A stretch of 44,457 nucleotides of DNA, taken from Burkholderiales bacterium UBA1834 (GTDB lineage: Bacteria > Pseudomonadota > Gammaproteobacteria > Burkholderiales > Burkholderiaceae_C). The translations under genes were made by a program, and so were the position numbers. The notes under the pieces were generated by a model, which was not told the DNA's origin, searched no databases, and saw only the letters and a list, made by a program, of their open reading frames with translations. The stretch spans positions 1 to 44,457 of the forward strand of contig DDJC01000062.1 in NCBI GenBank assembly GCA_002339015.1. The letters are read 5' to 3'. Positions within the stretch are counted from its first letter, which is position 1, and every line of letters starts with the position of its first letter. This document shows positions 25,101-30,713 of the stretch, in pieces.

Positions 25101-26805
25101 CTACGGCGAACAGGTGACGCTCAGCTCCAACGTCACGTTGACCGGCACCACGGTGTCGCTGGCCGGTGGCGTGGACGCCAGCACGGCCGGTGGCCAGAGC
25201 CTGACGGTCCAGGGTGACGCGGTGCTGGGCACCGTGGGCGGCTCCCAGGCGCTGTCGAGCCTGACGGTCAACGGTGCGAGCACCCTGGGCGGTGCCGTGG
25301 CCACCACGGGCGGCCAGACGTACAACGGGGCGGTCACGCTGGGGGCGGACATCACCCTGAGCGGCGGTGCCCTGGCATTCAACGACACCATCGACGGCGC
25401 GCACGCGCTGACGGTCGAGGCTGGCAGCAGCGACGTGGTGTTCGACCATGCCGTGGGCGGCACCACCCGCCTGGGCGCGCTCACAATCAGCACCGCTGGC
25501 GAAACCCGTCTGAACGCGCCGGTTCGCGCGGCCTCGCTGGAGACCGATACGGCAGGCACGGTGGTGCTGGCCAACACGGTCGACACCACGGGCACGCAGA
25601 CCTATGGTGAGCGCGTCACGCTGGCGGCCAACGTCGAGCTGACCGGCTCGACGGTGTCCCTGCTCAATGGCGTGGAGGCCACCACGGCCGGCGGCCAGAG
25701 CCTGGCCATCCAGGGCAACGCTGTCCTGGGTAATGTGGGCGACACGCAGGCGCTGTCGTCGCTGAGCGTCAGCGGCAGCACCACGCTGGAAGGCAGCTCC
25801 GTGTCGACCACGGGCAGCCAGACCTACAGCGGCGCACTGGCGCTGACCGACGACACGACCCTGCACAGCACCGGCGGCTCGCTGGTGTTCGGCAGCACCG
25901 TCGACGGCCCTGCCAGCAACACGCTGACCTTGCGCGCGGACGTGGGCGACATCGATGCCGTGGGTGCAGTGCGCATCGGCAAGCTGGTGAGCAGCGCCGA
26001 TGCTGGCACGACACGCTTCCGCGGCGCGCTGACGGCCGAGGACATCGGCGGCCTGCAGCTGTCGGGCATGGGCTTTGTGTTCGAGGGCGCGGTTGCCGCG
26101 ACCACGGGCGCGCTCTCGATTGCCAACACCAGCGCCTTGGGCACCACGAGCTTCGCGCCTGGCGCCACGGTTCAGGCCGCGACCGGCTTCACGCAGACGG
26201 GTGGTGCAGCGGTCTACCTGCCCGCCGTCGTGCGCGTGACCAGTGGCCCCATCAGCCTGGAGGCCCCGGCCTACCTGCCGGGCGGCTCGGCCGAGCTGAC
26301 CACGAATGGCGACATCACGCTGACCGGCCTGATCGGCCGCAACACGTCGCTGATCATGGCCGCCGGCCCGACCGGTGTCCTCACGATCGGACGCGATGAT
26401 GTCGTGGCCGAGCACAAGCTCGACCTGGGGCGCCTGCGGGTCTCGTCCGCCGTCTCTGCGCAGATGTTCGGCAGCATTGGCGGACGCACGGGCGCCATGG
26501 CCGCAGCCGGCATCGCCGGTGGCCTGGTCAATGCGCCGTATTACATGAATGGCACGCCCTGGGGGCCGATCGACCTGATCGGCTCGCTGGCGGCATCGAC
26601 CCTGCCTGGCAACGTGATCCCGAGCGTGCCCGGCGTGAGCGCGCTGTTCACCGGCAACTTCTCGACAACCGGCCTGTCGCCGGATGCGCTGGGTGTGTTC
26701 AAGGATCCGGTGGTGCTGACAGTGGCCTCCGCCAATTTGCAGAACAATGGCGTGTTGGCGCCCATCACCGACGAGCGCGATGCCGGCGAACCGGCTGTGC
26801 GCTGA
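13147..26805 (+). CDS. Giant TpsA exoprotein, filamentous-haemagglutinin-like
   Basis: A 4552-residue secreted or surface-attached beta-helical protein, probably an adhesin or matrix protein. A basic extended signal region (1-32) and a hydrophobic core (about 33-50) end at ALA before Asn53. The TPS domain follows (about 53-290), with NRVLG (111-115) and the diagnostic NPNGIVFG (135-142) that pair it with TpsB. A GTFLIDPTDLRI segment follows near 450. Residues about 600-3700 are loosely repeated beta-helix modules of roughly 130-150 residues, marked by DDGN..TRI, GSIG and a hydrophobic D(A/S)SGL(S/N)F motif. Residues 3718-4218 are three near-identical 167-residue tandem repeats. The last 150 residues are unique and carry no recognisable toxin, so this is not a CDI effector. 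I see no cysteine, which is usual for this class. Start ATG 13147 lacks a strong ribosome site. Confidence 0.95.
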   Translation: MIIGQPSRQVLRRAAIRARRLHRSLRRKGHGIMLTKLALVVGWTMAGQVALANPTGGQVVAGSATIVDAGGGTLNVLQQSDRGIINWRSFSIGAGETVNFIQRSANSVTLNRVLGNDPSAIFGRLNANGTVMLVNPNGIVFGAGSRVDVGGLVATTANIRDSDFMAGRYDFSQASTNTNAVIENQGRISIRDSGLAALVAPRVRNSGVIEARLGRVALGAANTFSLDFHGDGLLSFGAGSAITETAPGSGALVTNSGEIRADGGTVLLTARAVKGVIDNVINTEGLISATTVASQGGRIVLSGGDAGAVALGGRIDVSAADGGQGGTVIATGEKVSVAAGTTIDASGRHGGGEIALGSTGLTDAANPFSNKSESVVVAAGATLNADATDNGKGGKVTLWSTDTTIFNGEISARGGAQGGDGGFAEVSSQKNIGITGDVDLRADKGQTGTFLIDPTDLRITDTASGGTQDGNAADGSVAAGDGNQGAGVTLNTISRGLLESLSGNSNIVLQATGQITIDAMAGGAINFQTVAGRSVTMQSTQTGGIRFVDANTELRTQGGGITLEALGLGSALTNIGRLSTNGGAVTLRATGNIQIAGVIDAGTGAVQMVSTVGSITNAGATAPLVSGSSVSLTAGGGHIGAAGSAISTHTARLAVEGGGDIFAASDMALTDLSVNALHVAPGTHTYQIDASGLSFQMDDGSVLSAANIAQAGLNLTLLSDRSIELGTLDVGSGTLTVTSAAGNLTGAAGNLSTAASVVLTARGSNGNNGAIGTGSQAINTATPTLSATSGTGGAYVANTGALTLALLNSTGSSAVSSTGTLTAGNVSTGSAALSLSSTAGNVVDDGNSATRIAAGSLTVNAAGSIGTPGTRLQTNASTLSANAASGGIYAHTTAVSSYLGSIVSGDGAIDITTAGATTLGTVTSATSSLANSITIATTGTGNMTVGSVDAGPAGNVSLTTSSGSITSSGSNDVNADTIVVRAGGSGTTSNITLRSTAAHLDLENSGDIAVTQAGSVTLDNVATTGNSITVTSSDGDITIGNVRSALNGSTTLSANGGAIVDDGNSNTRLVTGSATLNAAQSIGTSANPIQASIHGLTVNNTGNVYLVNTDNTLTSLSVTNRHATPGVANVLEITSPFLTFNVTDDGSQYAIQRIVGVPLTTLSFSGDQTAVIGQVQAINGSVSITATQGDLVEDGNTDTRVTGSSVALRASQGHVGSALSPLEVNTSSLTLGTRGDLYVNSIADLSSLSISSAHADSTTAYGLVVKAPSLAFTITDSAAGHHVQNVVDASGLSFSFTSDRDITLGQVDVSYGGSVSVNSTGGSIIDDGDKTTHVLANSTALYGRAIGASGSDHLDVITGSLNASASIGGVYIDLPTATGGNYTNTLTLSGVSSGGPVQITLHEGDISINGDIYAFDEAVHLTADRGAILNPNGTVYVGNGSLTLNAAGSIGSSSRALTVYAYGAALNAQAGTGITVSSDGSLTLGTVNATPSGAVSITSTSGSLIDDGNAATGITGSQVSLSAAYGELGSSGAALSTDTTRLSLTAQGTVAVNNGATLTELTLARTGGSYGAVDITAGAGQTFDISGSNDNHTLTEVSSTSPLAFGFSGTGLVSVGTIDVGAAGSASVTSTGGSIANVDTDSAITAGTVALAAAASGSIGTSTSAIELHDTTDLSLTAGRNQFVNNDTTLARLAITSTNASTGTLSQFAVTASGQSVSLSDTGSAQVVDVVGAGDFSFTSAKNIQVSEIVGTGEILLATTGTGANANISMLNASAGRIHGSKVTLTTASTGAIGTAGTAVRVSTPALVLNGRADIHVADNQNLSLLDMTLTHAQNTTYGYGVSASNITLSITDGNTQSLGLATAGSIDFRYSVDRGLSLGTIDAGTSSTGAVSLTSRSAPTGTNAQINRSSGTITAGSVSLTAVGSNGGVGAGSTLSVSTQNLSIASGGNVSVSNSGTLLSLNLDLQHRTSGASTHSYALSSTGLTLSLSDTTGVNGLTLNSISQSGLDLSLKADRTITVSQVNVGTGDLTLSSTNSAGVANGTIYGGSGASAGSPSITADHLTLNGGNVYTYNNSNTPLYTSVNALSSNITSYLNLSNNQSLTLLDNTVGSNAKVTTTAGSILQGTDGLFTSPNLTLIAAQAIGATGAASNTVQTHARQLVLSAGRDIVVNNATDLFGLDITSNHASVGTQNTVSVTADRLDLLVTDSVGGNQYTLDHITDASGINFSLRTDVDLVVGAGDVKPGHHLTLQSAGTNTSITNIGNATLKGNSVSLLATGSVGVAGDATTRMQTDARVLNVSTGANAFVDNAQDLLGLSFTSAQGVGGAAPTYSVTAPQLTFDITSDGTTTTVNQIHDTTGLNFSLNTNQGQVIELVDVQKTGTVSLTTYRDLLAGSNPAHGINAASTTLATANYGSGTGGTIGALGQEIHLSSPLLTVNATGSVFIDSDTHIDQLTINATHPVATTSTYAIQSVPVLGNTPYTLLNGTDSNAGSVLTSLNDTEGLTFSFDSDRAIAVGDLNLGTTGSVSLSNRGGGSITGDGVAGTQIQAAGLSMNSSGGAIGAAGAGNSIEATVATLSANANGGATYLNLHGRTSVSGVSANGDVNLVNDIGDIALGSIDARGNSVNINNLGGSILSGSISRTTNVSLTAAGSIGNQSAVSLSANGGGTTTLTASAAAANGAVGSINISESYGLAADTVTAPGSVTLTAGRALSVDTVNGGGAVTLTASQGSITGTSGSNLVAGSSLTLNAGYSSGYGVGDAGTALRVSTGNLSVNTPGSIYIQGLQDLDTLSINRATSSGTTSSGTLSVSATNLVLNASDNGATTTFTNLTDSTGLDFNYQAIGRIVVGAIDVGNTGSVILRSSLYNGDGAITAVNSSSRITAGSASLTAVGTDGFIGTSGQALGLAVGTLTASSGTGGVYLTQAGSLNLSNLTTTGDLSVTATAGDLTLGTMSYGANSALRLTASVGSILAGNVTLSGTGANSSIHLTAANGIGTELAPIIVNGNAGNSVNATITGTGSLYLNSTGSLAGGLTTSVANGSTNVTAAGHIVLTSMTSGTDAVGNDINVTASAGNITVNNVSAGANARYSGVNLSANAGSILATGAGTVTGYDLNLFGANGVGTNGNRVVVNGQRVSVTTNGGAAYLGTSGASVLTNVATNGGDINVSTAHDLLIANATSGGGAITVNGTAANVDLIAGNINAGSGPVSLTSNSTGGTVQDDGSLLTRITGNTVTLQGAGGVGSALMAMQTTANTLALSDAAGGVGIYVNDNNTNGVTLSSVTAGGGAIVINAAGPLTATSVAATADAVGNNVTLSTSNGGITVGSVTAGVNNGAVVLNSAGAILGSGSGTNLSAHAAQLTANGDIGVVTDLSTGAGTPLRVNVSQLDSLTATGANRVVSINNVNTGTWTVGAAGLTMGTGGSAYLRSAGNLDVSAASLPQDGNLLLSAAGTLTLPTAGLATSGALSLTGGTDVVSSASGAAARTLSLSADTVYVRSGSAGGNTVLTTTTDTLDAGLTGAGALTVNNTGTLTQTALQTNNGDITATSSTGMTAQSVVAGGANRAVSLTATTGNLTTSTVNAGASGTISLNAAAGQLFTASSSLTGSVLNLTSGTGIGSSGSAFDATGMTVNATVTGVGDIFLSSTGGLTTGTLTTADGRIDVATSGNLTANGVITAGEGGDVSLASGNGTVTVAQALASQGDLTVAGQQIVLNGGSVNTSGLQHYTGAVTLGVDTTLTASALTMDGTVNGAQALTVNAGTGDVAFNGAVGGTARLGALVVNTAGETSVGAVRAASMSTDVPGTVVLAGDVNTTGTQTYGELVTLAANVTLTGTTVSMAHGVDASAAGGQSLTVQGDAVLGTVGDNHALSSLTVNGASTLSGTAVNTTGAQTYNGALTLDADVVLDGGALAFNGTVDGAHALTVNAGSGDVDFDHAVGGTTRLGALTVNTSGETRFTSVRAASVSTDVPGTVVLAGDVNTTGAQTYGEQVTLSSNVTLTGTTVSLAGGVDASTAGGQSLTVQGDAVLGTVGGSQALSSLTVNGASTLGGAVATTGGQTYNGAVTLGADITLSGGALAFNDTIDGAHALTVEAGSSDVVFDHAVGGTTRLGALTISTAGETRLNAPVRAASLETDTAGTVVLANTVDTTGTQTYGERVTLAANVELTGSTVSLLNGVEATTAGGQSLAIQGNAVLGNVGDTQALSSLSVSGSTTLEGSSVSTTGSQTYSGALALTDDTTLHSTGGSLVFGSTVDGPASNTLTLRADVGDIDAVGAVRIGKLVSSADAGTTRFRGALTAEDIGGLQLSGMGFVFEGAVAATTGALSIANTSALGTTSFAPGATVQAATGFTQTGGAAVYLPAVVRVTSGPISLEAPAYLPGGSAELTTNGDITLTGLIGRNTSLIMAAGPTGVLTIGRDDVVAEHKLDLGRLRVSSAVSAQMFGSIGGRTGAMAAAGIAGGLVNAPYYMNGTPWGPIDLIGSLAASTLPGNVIPSVPGVSALFTGNFSTTGLSPDALGVFKDPVVLTVASANLQNNGVLAPITDERDAGEPAVR
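24298..25800 (+). repeat. Three ~500-bp tandem repeats near the 3' end of tpsA
   Basis: Units are 24298-24798 (501 bp), 24799-25296 (498 bp) and 25297-25800 (504 bp), each a multiple of three, so the frame is kept. A degenerate fourth begins at 25801. They encode residues 3718-4218. Each unit carries the landmarks V(N/A)TxGxQxYxGA, GGTxRLGAL, G(T)VVLA and AGGQSL(T/A)(V/I)QG. Units 1-2 and 2-3 agree closely at protein level, so copy number could change by recombination. Confidence 0.88.
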
Positions 26806-26834
26806 GGGCGCCCAGAACGAACTGGACATCCTGG

Positions 26835-27566
26835 ATGACTGACGCTTCCTTTCCGCTGTTCTACAAGGCGCCCCGGGTGCTGACACCCGGTGCCCATGGC
26901 GAGCGCTCCCTGGCGCGCGACCCCGGCTACGCTTTCGCCGCCACCACGAACGCGGTGCCGCTGGTGGCCGAAGAGCTGACGACGGCTGCACGGCACTTTC
27001 CCATCGTCTTCAGCGACGAAGCCACCCCGCATCCCGTGGCCATCCTCGGGCTGCGCGGGCAGCAGAACCTGTTCGTGGGGGCCGATGGGCAATGGGCGGC
27101 TGGCGTGTACGTGCCGGCCTATGTGCGGCGCTATCCTTTCATCTTCCTGGAGGATGAAGCCCGTGCCGAGCTGACCTTGTGCATCGACGAGGCGGCTCAG
27201 GCCCTGGTGCCCGGACGTGACCGCCCCCTGTTCGATGAGCAGGGAGAGCCCACGGCGCTGACGCGCAGCGCCTTGACCTTCTGCCGCGACTACCAGGCAC
27301 AGCATCTGGCGGCAGCGGCGTTCGCGAAGGCTCTGGTCGAGGCCGACCTGCTGGTCGATCACCGCGCCGATGTGTCGCTGCGCAGCGGCGAACGCCTGAG
27401 CCTGGCCGGCTTCAAGGAGATTGATGCGGACCGCTTCGCCAAGCTGCCCGACAAGACCTTCCTGGCCTGGCGCGCCAAGGGCTGGCTCACCCTGGCTTAC
27501 GCCCACTTCTTCTCGATCGGGTCATGGTCGTCCCTGGTGGACCGCGTGGGAGGTGGCGAGGGTTGA
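26835..27566 (+). CDS. SapC-family protein
   Basis: A 243-residue protein of the SapC family (named after an S-layer-associated protein of Campylobacter fetus; molecular role unclear). Clear family blocks are the N-terminal LFYKAPRVLTPGAHG, the AFAATTNAVPLVAEELTTAARHFPIVF core, LGLRGQQNLFVGADGQWAAGVYVPAYVRRYPFIF and the C-terminal RAKGWLTLAYAHFFSIGSW. There is no signal peptide and no membrane segment. It begins 29 bp after the giant exoprotein and precedes the hybrid kinase by 45 bp, so it is almost certainly part of the same transcription unit. Such proteins are often found next to large surface proteins, which supports a role in surface assembly, though this is inference. Confidence 0.93.
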   Translation: MTDASFPLFYKAPRVLTPGAHGERSLARDPGYAFAATTNAVPLVAEELTTAARHFPIVFSDEATPHPVAILGLRGQQNLFVGADGQWAAGVYVPAYVRRYPFIFLEDEARAELTLCIDEAAQALVPGRDRPLFDEQGEPTALTRSALTFCRDYQAQHLAAAAFAKALVEADLLVDHRADVSLRSGERLSLAGFKEIDADRFAKLPDKTFLAWRAKGWLTLAYAHFFSIGSWSSLVDRVGGGEG

Positions 27567-27611
27567 CAGCGACGGTGCTACGCTAGCACCCATGCAATCA
27601 CCCTCCTGCCC

Positions 27612-29801
27612 GTGAAGATCCGCAGCCGCCTGCTCTGGCTGGTGTTCGTGGCCTGGCTGCCTTCGGCCCTGGCCATCGGCGTCGTGGCGCGCTCGGCCTA
27701 TGTCGAGCAGCGGGACGCCGTGCTGGCCGAAGTCCGCAAGGTGGCGGACAACCTTGCAGGCACCATCGAGCGCGAAATCGACAAGCGCTTCGTGATGGCC
27801 CGCACGCTCAGCTCGTCCAGTTCACTGCAGACGGGCAACCTGCAGCGCTTCTACGTCGAGGCCGAGCGCGCTACCCAGGGAACGGGGAGCTGGGCACTGC
27901 TGCTCACGCGCACCCATCAACTGCTCAACACGGCGCTCCCTTACAAGCCCGGTTTCTCGATCCCCATGGCAGAAGGCGATCCCTGGCTGCCCGCAGGTGA
28001 GGACATCTACTTCTCGATGAAGGGGCCGGTGATCAAGAGGCCGGTGCTTGGCGTCGTGGCCATTCCCAAGTCACAGCCCGTCCGGTATGGCGTGGCCGTG
28101 GCGTTCGAGCCCAAGGTGTTCCAGACCATCGTGAACGAAAGGACCGCGACGCACTATGCCGTGGTGGCCGTGATGGACAAGGATCTGCGCGTGATGGCGC
28201 GCAGCAGGAACCCGGACAAGTGGATCGGCCGTCATGCCACCGGGCCGCTGAAGGCGCGGGCCTTGGCCGGCCGGGCCGGCTTCGAGCCCAGTGTCACGCT
28301 GGACAATGTGCCCTCCTTGACCTACCTGAGTGCCCCCAACCGGCATGGATGGTACGCCGTGGTGGCCTTGCCGCTGGCGAATCTGGAGCAGCAGGCCCGC
28401 AAGGCCGCCATCGACGCGGTGGGCCTGGCCGGCATCCTGCTGATGCTGAGCCTGATGTTTGCGCTGTATGTGGCGCGCAGCATCGGCCGCCCCATCCTGG
28501 CCTTGAAGGCCGCCGCCGACGATCTGGTGCACGAGCTCGTGCCCTCCCCGCCCAGAACCGGTCTTTTCGAGGCCGATGAGGTTGGCAAGGCCTTGCACGA
28601 TGCTGGCGTGAGGGCCAGGCAGTCTGCGGAGATCCTGGAGGCCCGGGTCAGCGAAGCCGTGGCGCGCACGGCTGAAGTCCAGGTGCGTCTGGCGGAGGCC
28701 CAGAAGCGTGAAGCCTTGGGCCGACTGGCCGGTGGCGTGGCCCATGATTTCAACAACCTGCTGCAGACCATCAGCGCGGCACACCATCTGTTGCTGCCCA
28801 CCACCCCTGAGGGGCCGCCCCGGCGGATGCTCGAAGCCGCCTCGCGGGCCACGGGCAAGGCCACGAGCCTGGTCAAGCAGATGCTGGCCTTCGGTCGGGC
28901 CCAGGCGCTGGAGCCCGTGCCGGTGGACGTCAATGATTTTCTGCTCAAGGTGAGCGAACTCACCAGCAAGGCTGCTGGTGCGAATGTGGCCCTGCACGCA
29001 GATGTCAAGCCCGGCACGCCGGCCGTGTTCGTGGACCCGACGCAGTTCGAGCTGGCCTTGCTCAATGTGATCTTCAATGCGCGCGATGCCATGAAGGACG
29101 GGGGGCGCATCGACATCCGGGCGGCCGCGGTGGCGACGGATGACCCAGGACAGCAAGCGCCAACGGCAGCAGCGTTCGTGCGCCTGGAGGTCACGGACGA
29201 TGGCCCCGGCATGTCTGCGCAGACCTTGCAGAAGGCCTTCGATCCCTACTTCACCACCAAGCCTGTGGGATCGGGCTCAGGTCTGGGACTGGCCCAGGTG
29301 CAGTCCTTTGCTCGGCAATCTGGCGGCGAGGCACGCATCACGAGTGAGCCTGGCCGTGGCACCACGGTGAGCCTGTTGCTGCCGGCCACCACGCAAGCTC
29401 CGCCGGCCGCGCTGGATGCTTCGATCAGATCGGCCATGGGGCACGGGCCCTTGCGCGTGCTGATGGTCGAGGACGATCCCTTGGTGGCCTCCGTCGTGGT
29501 GCCGGCCATCCGGGGGGCAGGCCACTCGGTCCAGCATTGCACCAACGCGGACGAGGCCAAGAGCGTGTTGCAGCATGGCGGAAAATTTGACGTGGTGTTC
29601 AGTGATGTGGTGATGCCCGGCAACATGACGGGCCTGGATTTGGCGCGGTGGTGTCATGCGCACCAGCCAGGACTGCCCGTTGTGCTGGCGTCCGGCTACA
29701 CCGCGCAGGCCCCGGAGCCCGATGTGAAGATGCTCAGGAAGCCCTACCACGTGGATGAGCTGCTGGAGGCCTTGGTTCACGCGGCCGATGACGTGACCTG
29801 A
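27612..29801 (+). CDS. Hybrid sensor histidine kinase with Cache-like sensor and receiver
   Basis: A 729-residue membrane sensor. Transmembrane segments at about 7-26 and 270-290 bracket a periplasmic domain of the double-Cache type, typical for small-ligand sensing. A coiled linker leads to HisKA, with His378 in RLAGGVAHDFNNLLQTI, and HATPase_c, with N-box Asn485/Asn489, G1 DDGPGM and GSGSGLGLA. A C-terminal receiver (about 614-725) has the acidic pair Asp621/622, phosphoacceptor Asp665 in VVFSDVVMPG and Lys710 in LRKP. All phosphorelay residues are present. There is no DNA-binding output domain, so an external partner is expected. The start is GTG at 27612; no ATG fits the frame better. A TTGACA at 27563 overlaps the sapC stop, but no good -10 follows it. 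The 3' end overlaps the convergent heme oxygenase gene by 25 bp. Confidence 0.92.
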   Translation: MKIRSRLLWLVFVAWLPSALAIGVVARSAYVEQRDAVLAEVRKVADNLAGTIEREIDKRFVMARTLSSSSSLQTGNLQRFYVEAERATQGTGSWALLLTRTHQLLNTALPYKPGFSIPMAEGDPWLPAGEDIYFSMKGPVIKRPVLGVVAIPKSQPVRYGVAVAFEPKVFQTIVNERTATHYAVVAVMDKDLRVMARSRNPDKWIGRHATGPLKARALAGRAGFEPSVTLDNVPSLTYLSAPNRHGWYAVVALPLANLEQQARKAAIDAVGLAGILLMLSLMFALYVARSIGRPILALKAAADDLVHELVPSPPRTGLFEADEVGKALHDAGVRARQSAEILEARVSEAVARTAEVQVRLAEAQKREALGRLAGGVAHDFNNLLQTISAAHHLLLPTTPEGPPRRMLEAASRATGKATSLVKQMLAFGRAQALEPVPVDVNDFLLKVSELTSKAAGANVALHADVKPGTPAVFVDPTQFELALLNVIFNARDAMKDGGRIDIRAAAVATDDPGQQAPTAAAFVRLEVTDDGPGMSAQTLQKAFDPYFTTKPVGSGSGLGLAQVQSFARQSGGEARITSEPGRGTTVSLLLPATTQAPPAALDASIRSAMGHGPLRVLMVEDDPLVASVVVPAIRGAGHSVQHCTNADEAKSVLQHGGKFDVVFSDVVMPGNMTGLDLARWCHAHQPGLPVVLASGYTAQAPEPDVKMLRKPYHVDELLEALVHAADDVT

Positions 29802-30385
29802 TCCAGACCGAACTGCGTGTACAGCAACTGCCCGAAGCGGCCATAGGCGGCCAGGGCGCCGGCGATCACACGGTCCTGCACATCGGCCAGCTCGGGCGCG
29901 TCCAGCGCAGCGACGAAGCGCTTCCAGGTCTTGGCGCGCCCCTCAGGGTAAGCCGCCAGGTTGCGGGCCCCGAACTCGCTGTTCAGGCCAAGCTTCTCGT
30001 TCACTTCCTTGAGCAGAAAGGCCGCGCCCAGGGTCGAGCCTTCGGACACGTACAGCCAGCCCAGGGCCTCCGGGGCGCGCACGCCCTGTGTGACGATCGG
30101 CTCCTGCGGCACGGGCGCCTGCAGATCGTTCAGATCGGCCTGGGAATCCGTGGCGCGGCCACGTTCGGACAGGTCACTCACGGCAGCCTGCACGGCCGGG
30201 TCGTCAAACAGGTGCTCGACATCGCGCTGGAAGAGGTACTGCACGGCCACGAACTTGGCGTACTGCGCCCGGGACGAGAAAGGCTGCGCCTTCTCCATCA
30301 AATGGTGCATCTGTTCATGCTGCGGAGCGGTCTCATGCTTGAGCCGTTGCGACAGTGGGGCATGGCGGGTGGAGGTTTCGGACAT
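29777..30385 (-). CDS. Biliverdin-producing heme oxygenase
   Basis: A 202-residue bacterial heme oxygenase that opens haem to biliverdin, carbon monoxide and iron. The family start LSQRLKHETAPQHEQMHHLM carries the likely proximal haem ligand His23, and GWLYVSEGSTLGAAFLL is the distal-helix motif with the Gly-rich kink. It could supply iron from haem or provide biliverdin chromophore. No TonB receptor or bacteriophytochrome neighbours it, so its physiological role is open. ATG 30385 is chosen because the conserved N-terminus begins right there; an in-frame upstream extension reaches 30487 without family similarity. It is convergent with the hybrid kinase, with 25 bp of overlap. Confidence 0.94.
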   Translation of the reverse strand: MSETSTRHAPLSQRLKHETAPQHEQMHHLMEKAQPFSSRAQYAKFVAVQYLFQRDVEHLFDDPAVQAAVSDLSERGRATDSQADLNDLQAPVPQEPIVTQGVRAPEALGWLYVSEGSTLGAAFLLKEVNEKLGLNSEFGARNLAAYPEGRAKTWKRFVAALDAPELADVQDRVIAGALAAYGRFGQLLYTQFGLDQVTSSAA

Positions 30386-30411
30386 GGTCAGTGCTTTCGG
30401 AATTGAAATGA

Positions 30412-30700
30412 TCACGCGCGCCAGCCGTTTGCATGGCAGCGCGATTGAAAAGCCCACGGCGACAGGCCTGCCAGCAGTCCACCCCACCCGACGGCGCCGC
30501 CACCCCTACTGCCCGATCCACCCGTGGTGGTCGATGCAGCGACATGGACGGACACTGTCTGCTCGGTAGCCATTTCGCTGACGCTATTCTCGCAGCGAAG
30601 CGTGCGCGTGTTCACGCCGCTTTTGGACAGCGCGGCGCTGACCTGCACCTGGTTTTCGGACACCTGAGGGCCTATAGTGAGGTCGACAATCAACGCGAAA
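30412..30700 (-). pseudogene. Possible 3' remnant of an exported protein gene with CTERM-like tail
   Basis: An open minus-strand frame ends at 30412 and reads about 96 residues like the end of a secreted protein: a beta-type stretch (VSENQVQVSAALSKSGVNTRT), a Thr/Ser spacer, a Gly-rich hinge (GGSGSRGGGA), a hydrophobic segment with two Trp (VGWGGLLAGLSPWAF) and a basic tail. This layout resembles GlyGly-CTERM-type sorting tails. No ribosome site or start makes sense: upstream the frame runs into the antisense of the VOC gene at 30714. It may be the tail of a deleted gene. It accounts for most of the 328-bp gap between heme oxygenase and VOC gene; the rest of that gap shows only the VOC promoter. 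Confidence 0.35.
30673..30678 (+). promoter_or_regulatory. -10 element of the VOC gene (TATAGT)
   Basis: TATAGT lies 35 bp before ATG 30714. No clear -35 at 16-18 bp spacing is seen. The leader carries GAGGGG at 30701-30706, 7 bp before the ATG. Confidence 0.45.
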
Positions 30701-30713
30701 GAGGGGCTGCCCC

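Noticed and set aside
26400..26834. CDI toxin and immunity gene at the end of tpsA
   Set aside because: No VENN-like motif, no toxin domain and no small immunity gene; the next gene is SapC-family.
24079..26991. Very long minus-strand open frame (970 codons) opposite the end of tpsA
   Set aside because: It is the antisense of a repetitive G+C-rich beta-helix gene; its translation is rich in Arg, Gln, His and Ala with no domain, and the plus frame has a clear TPS architecture.
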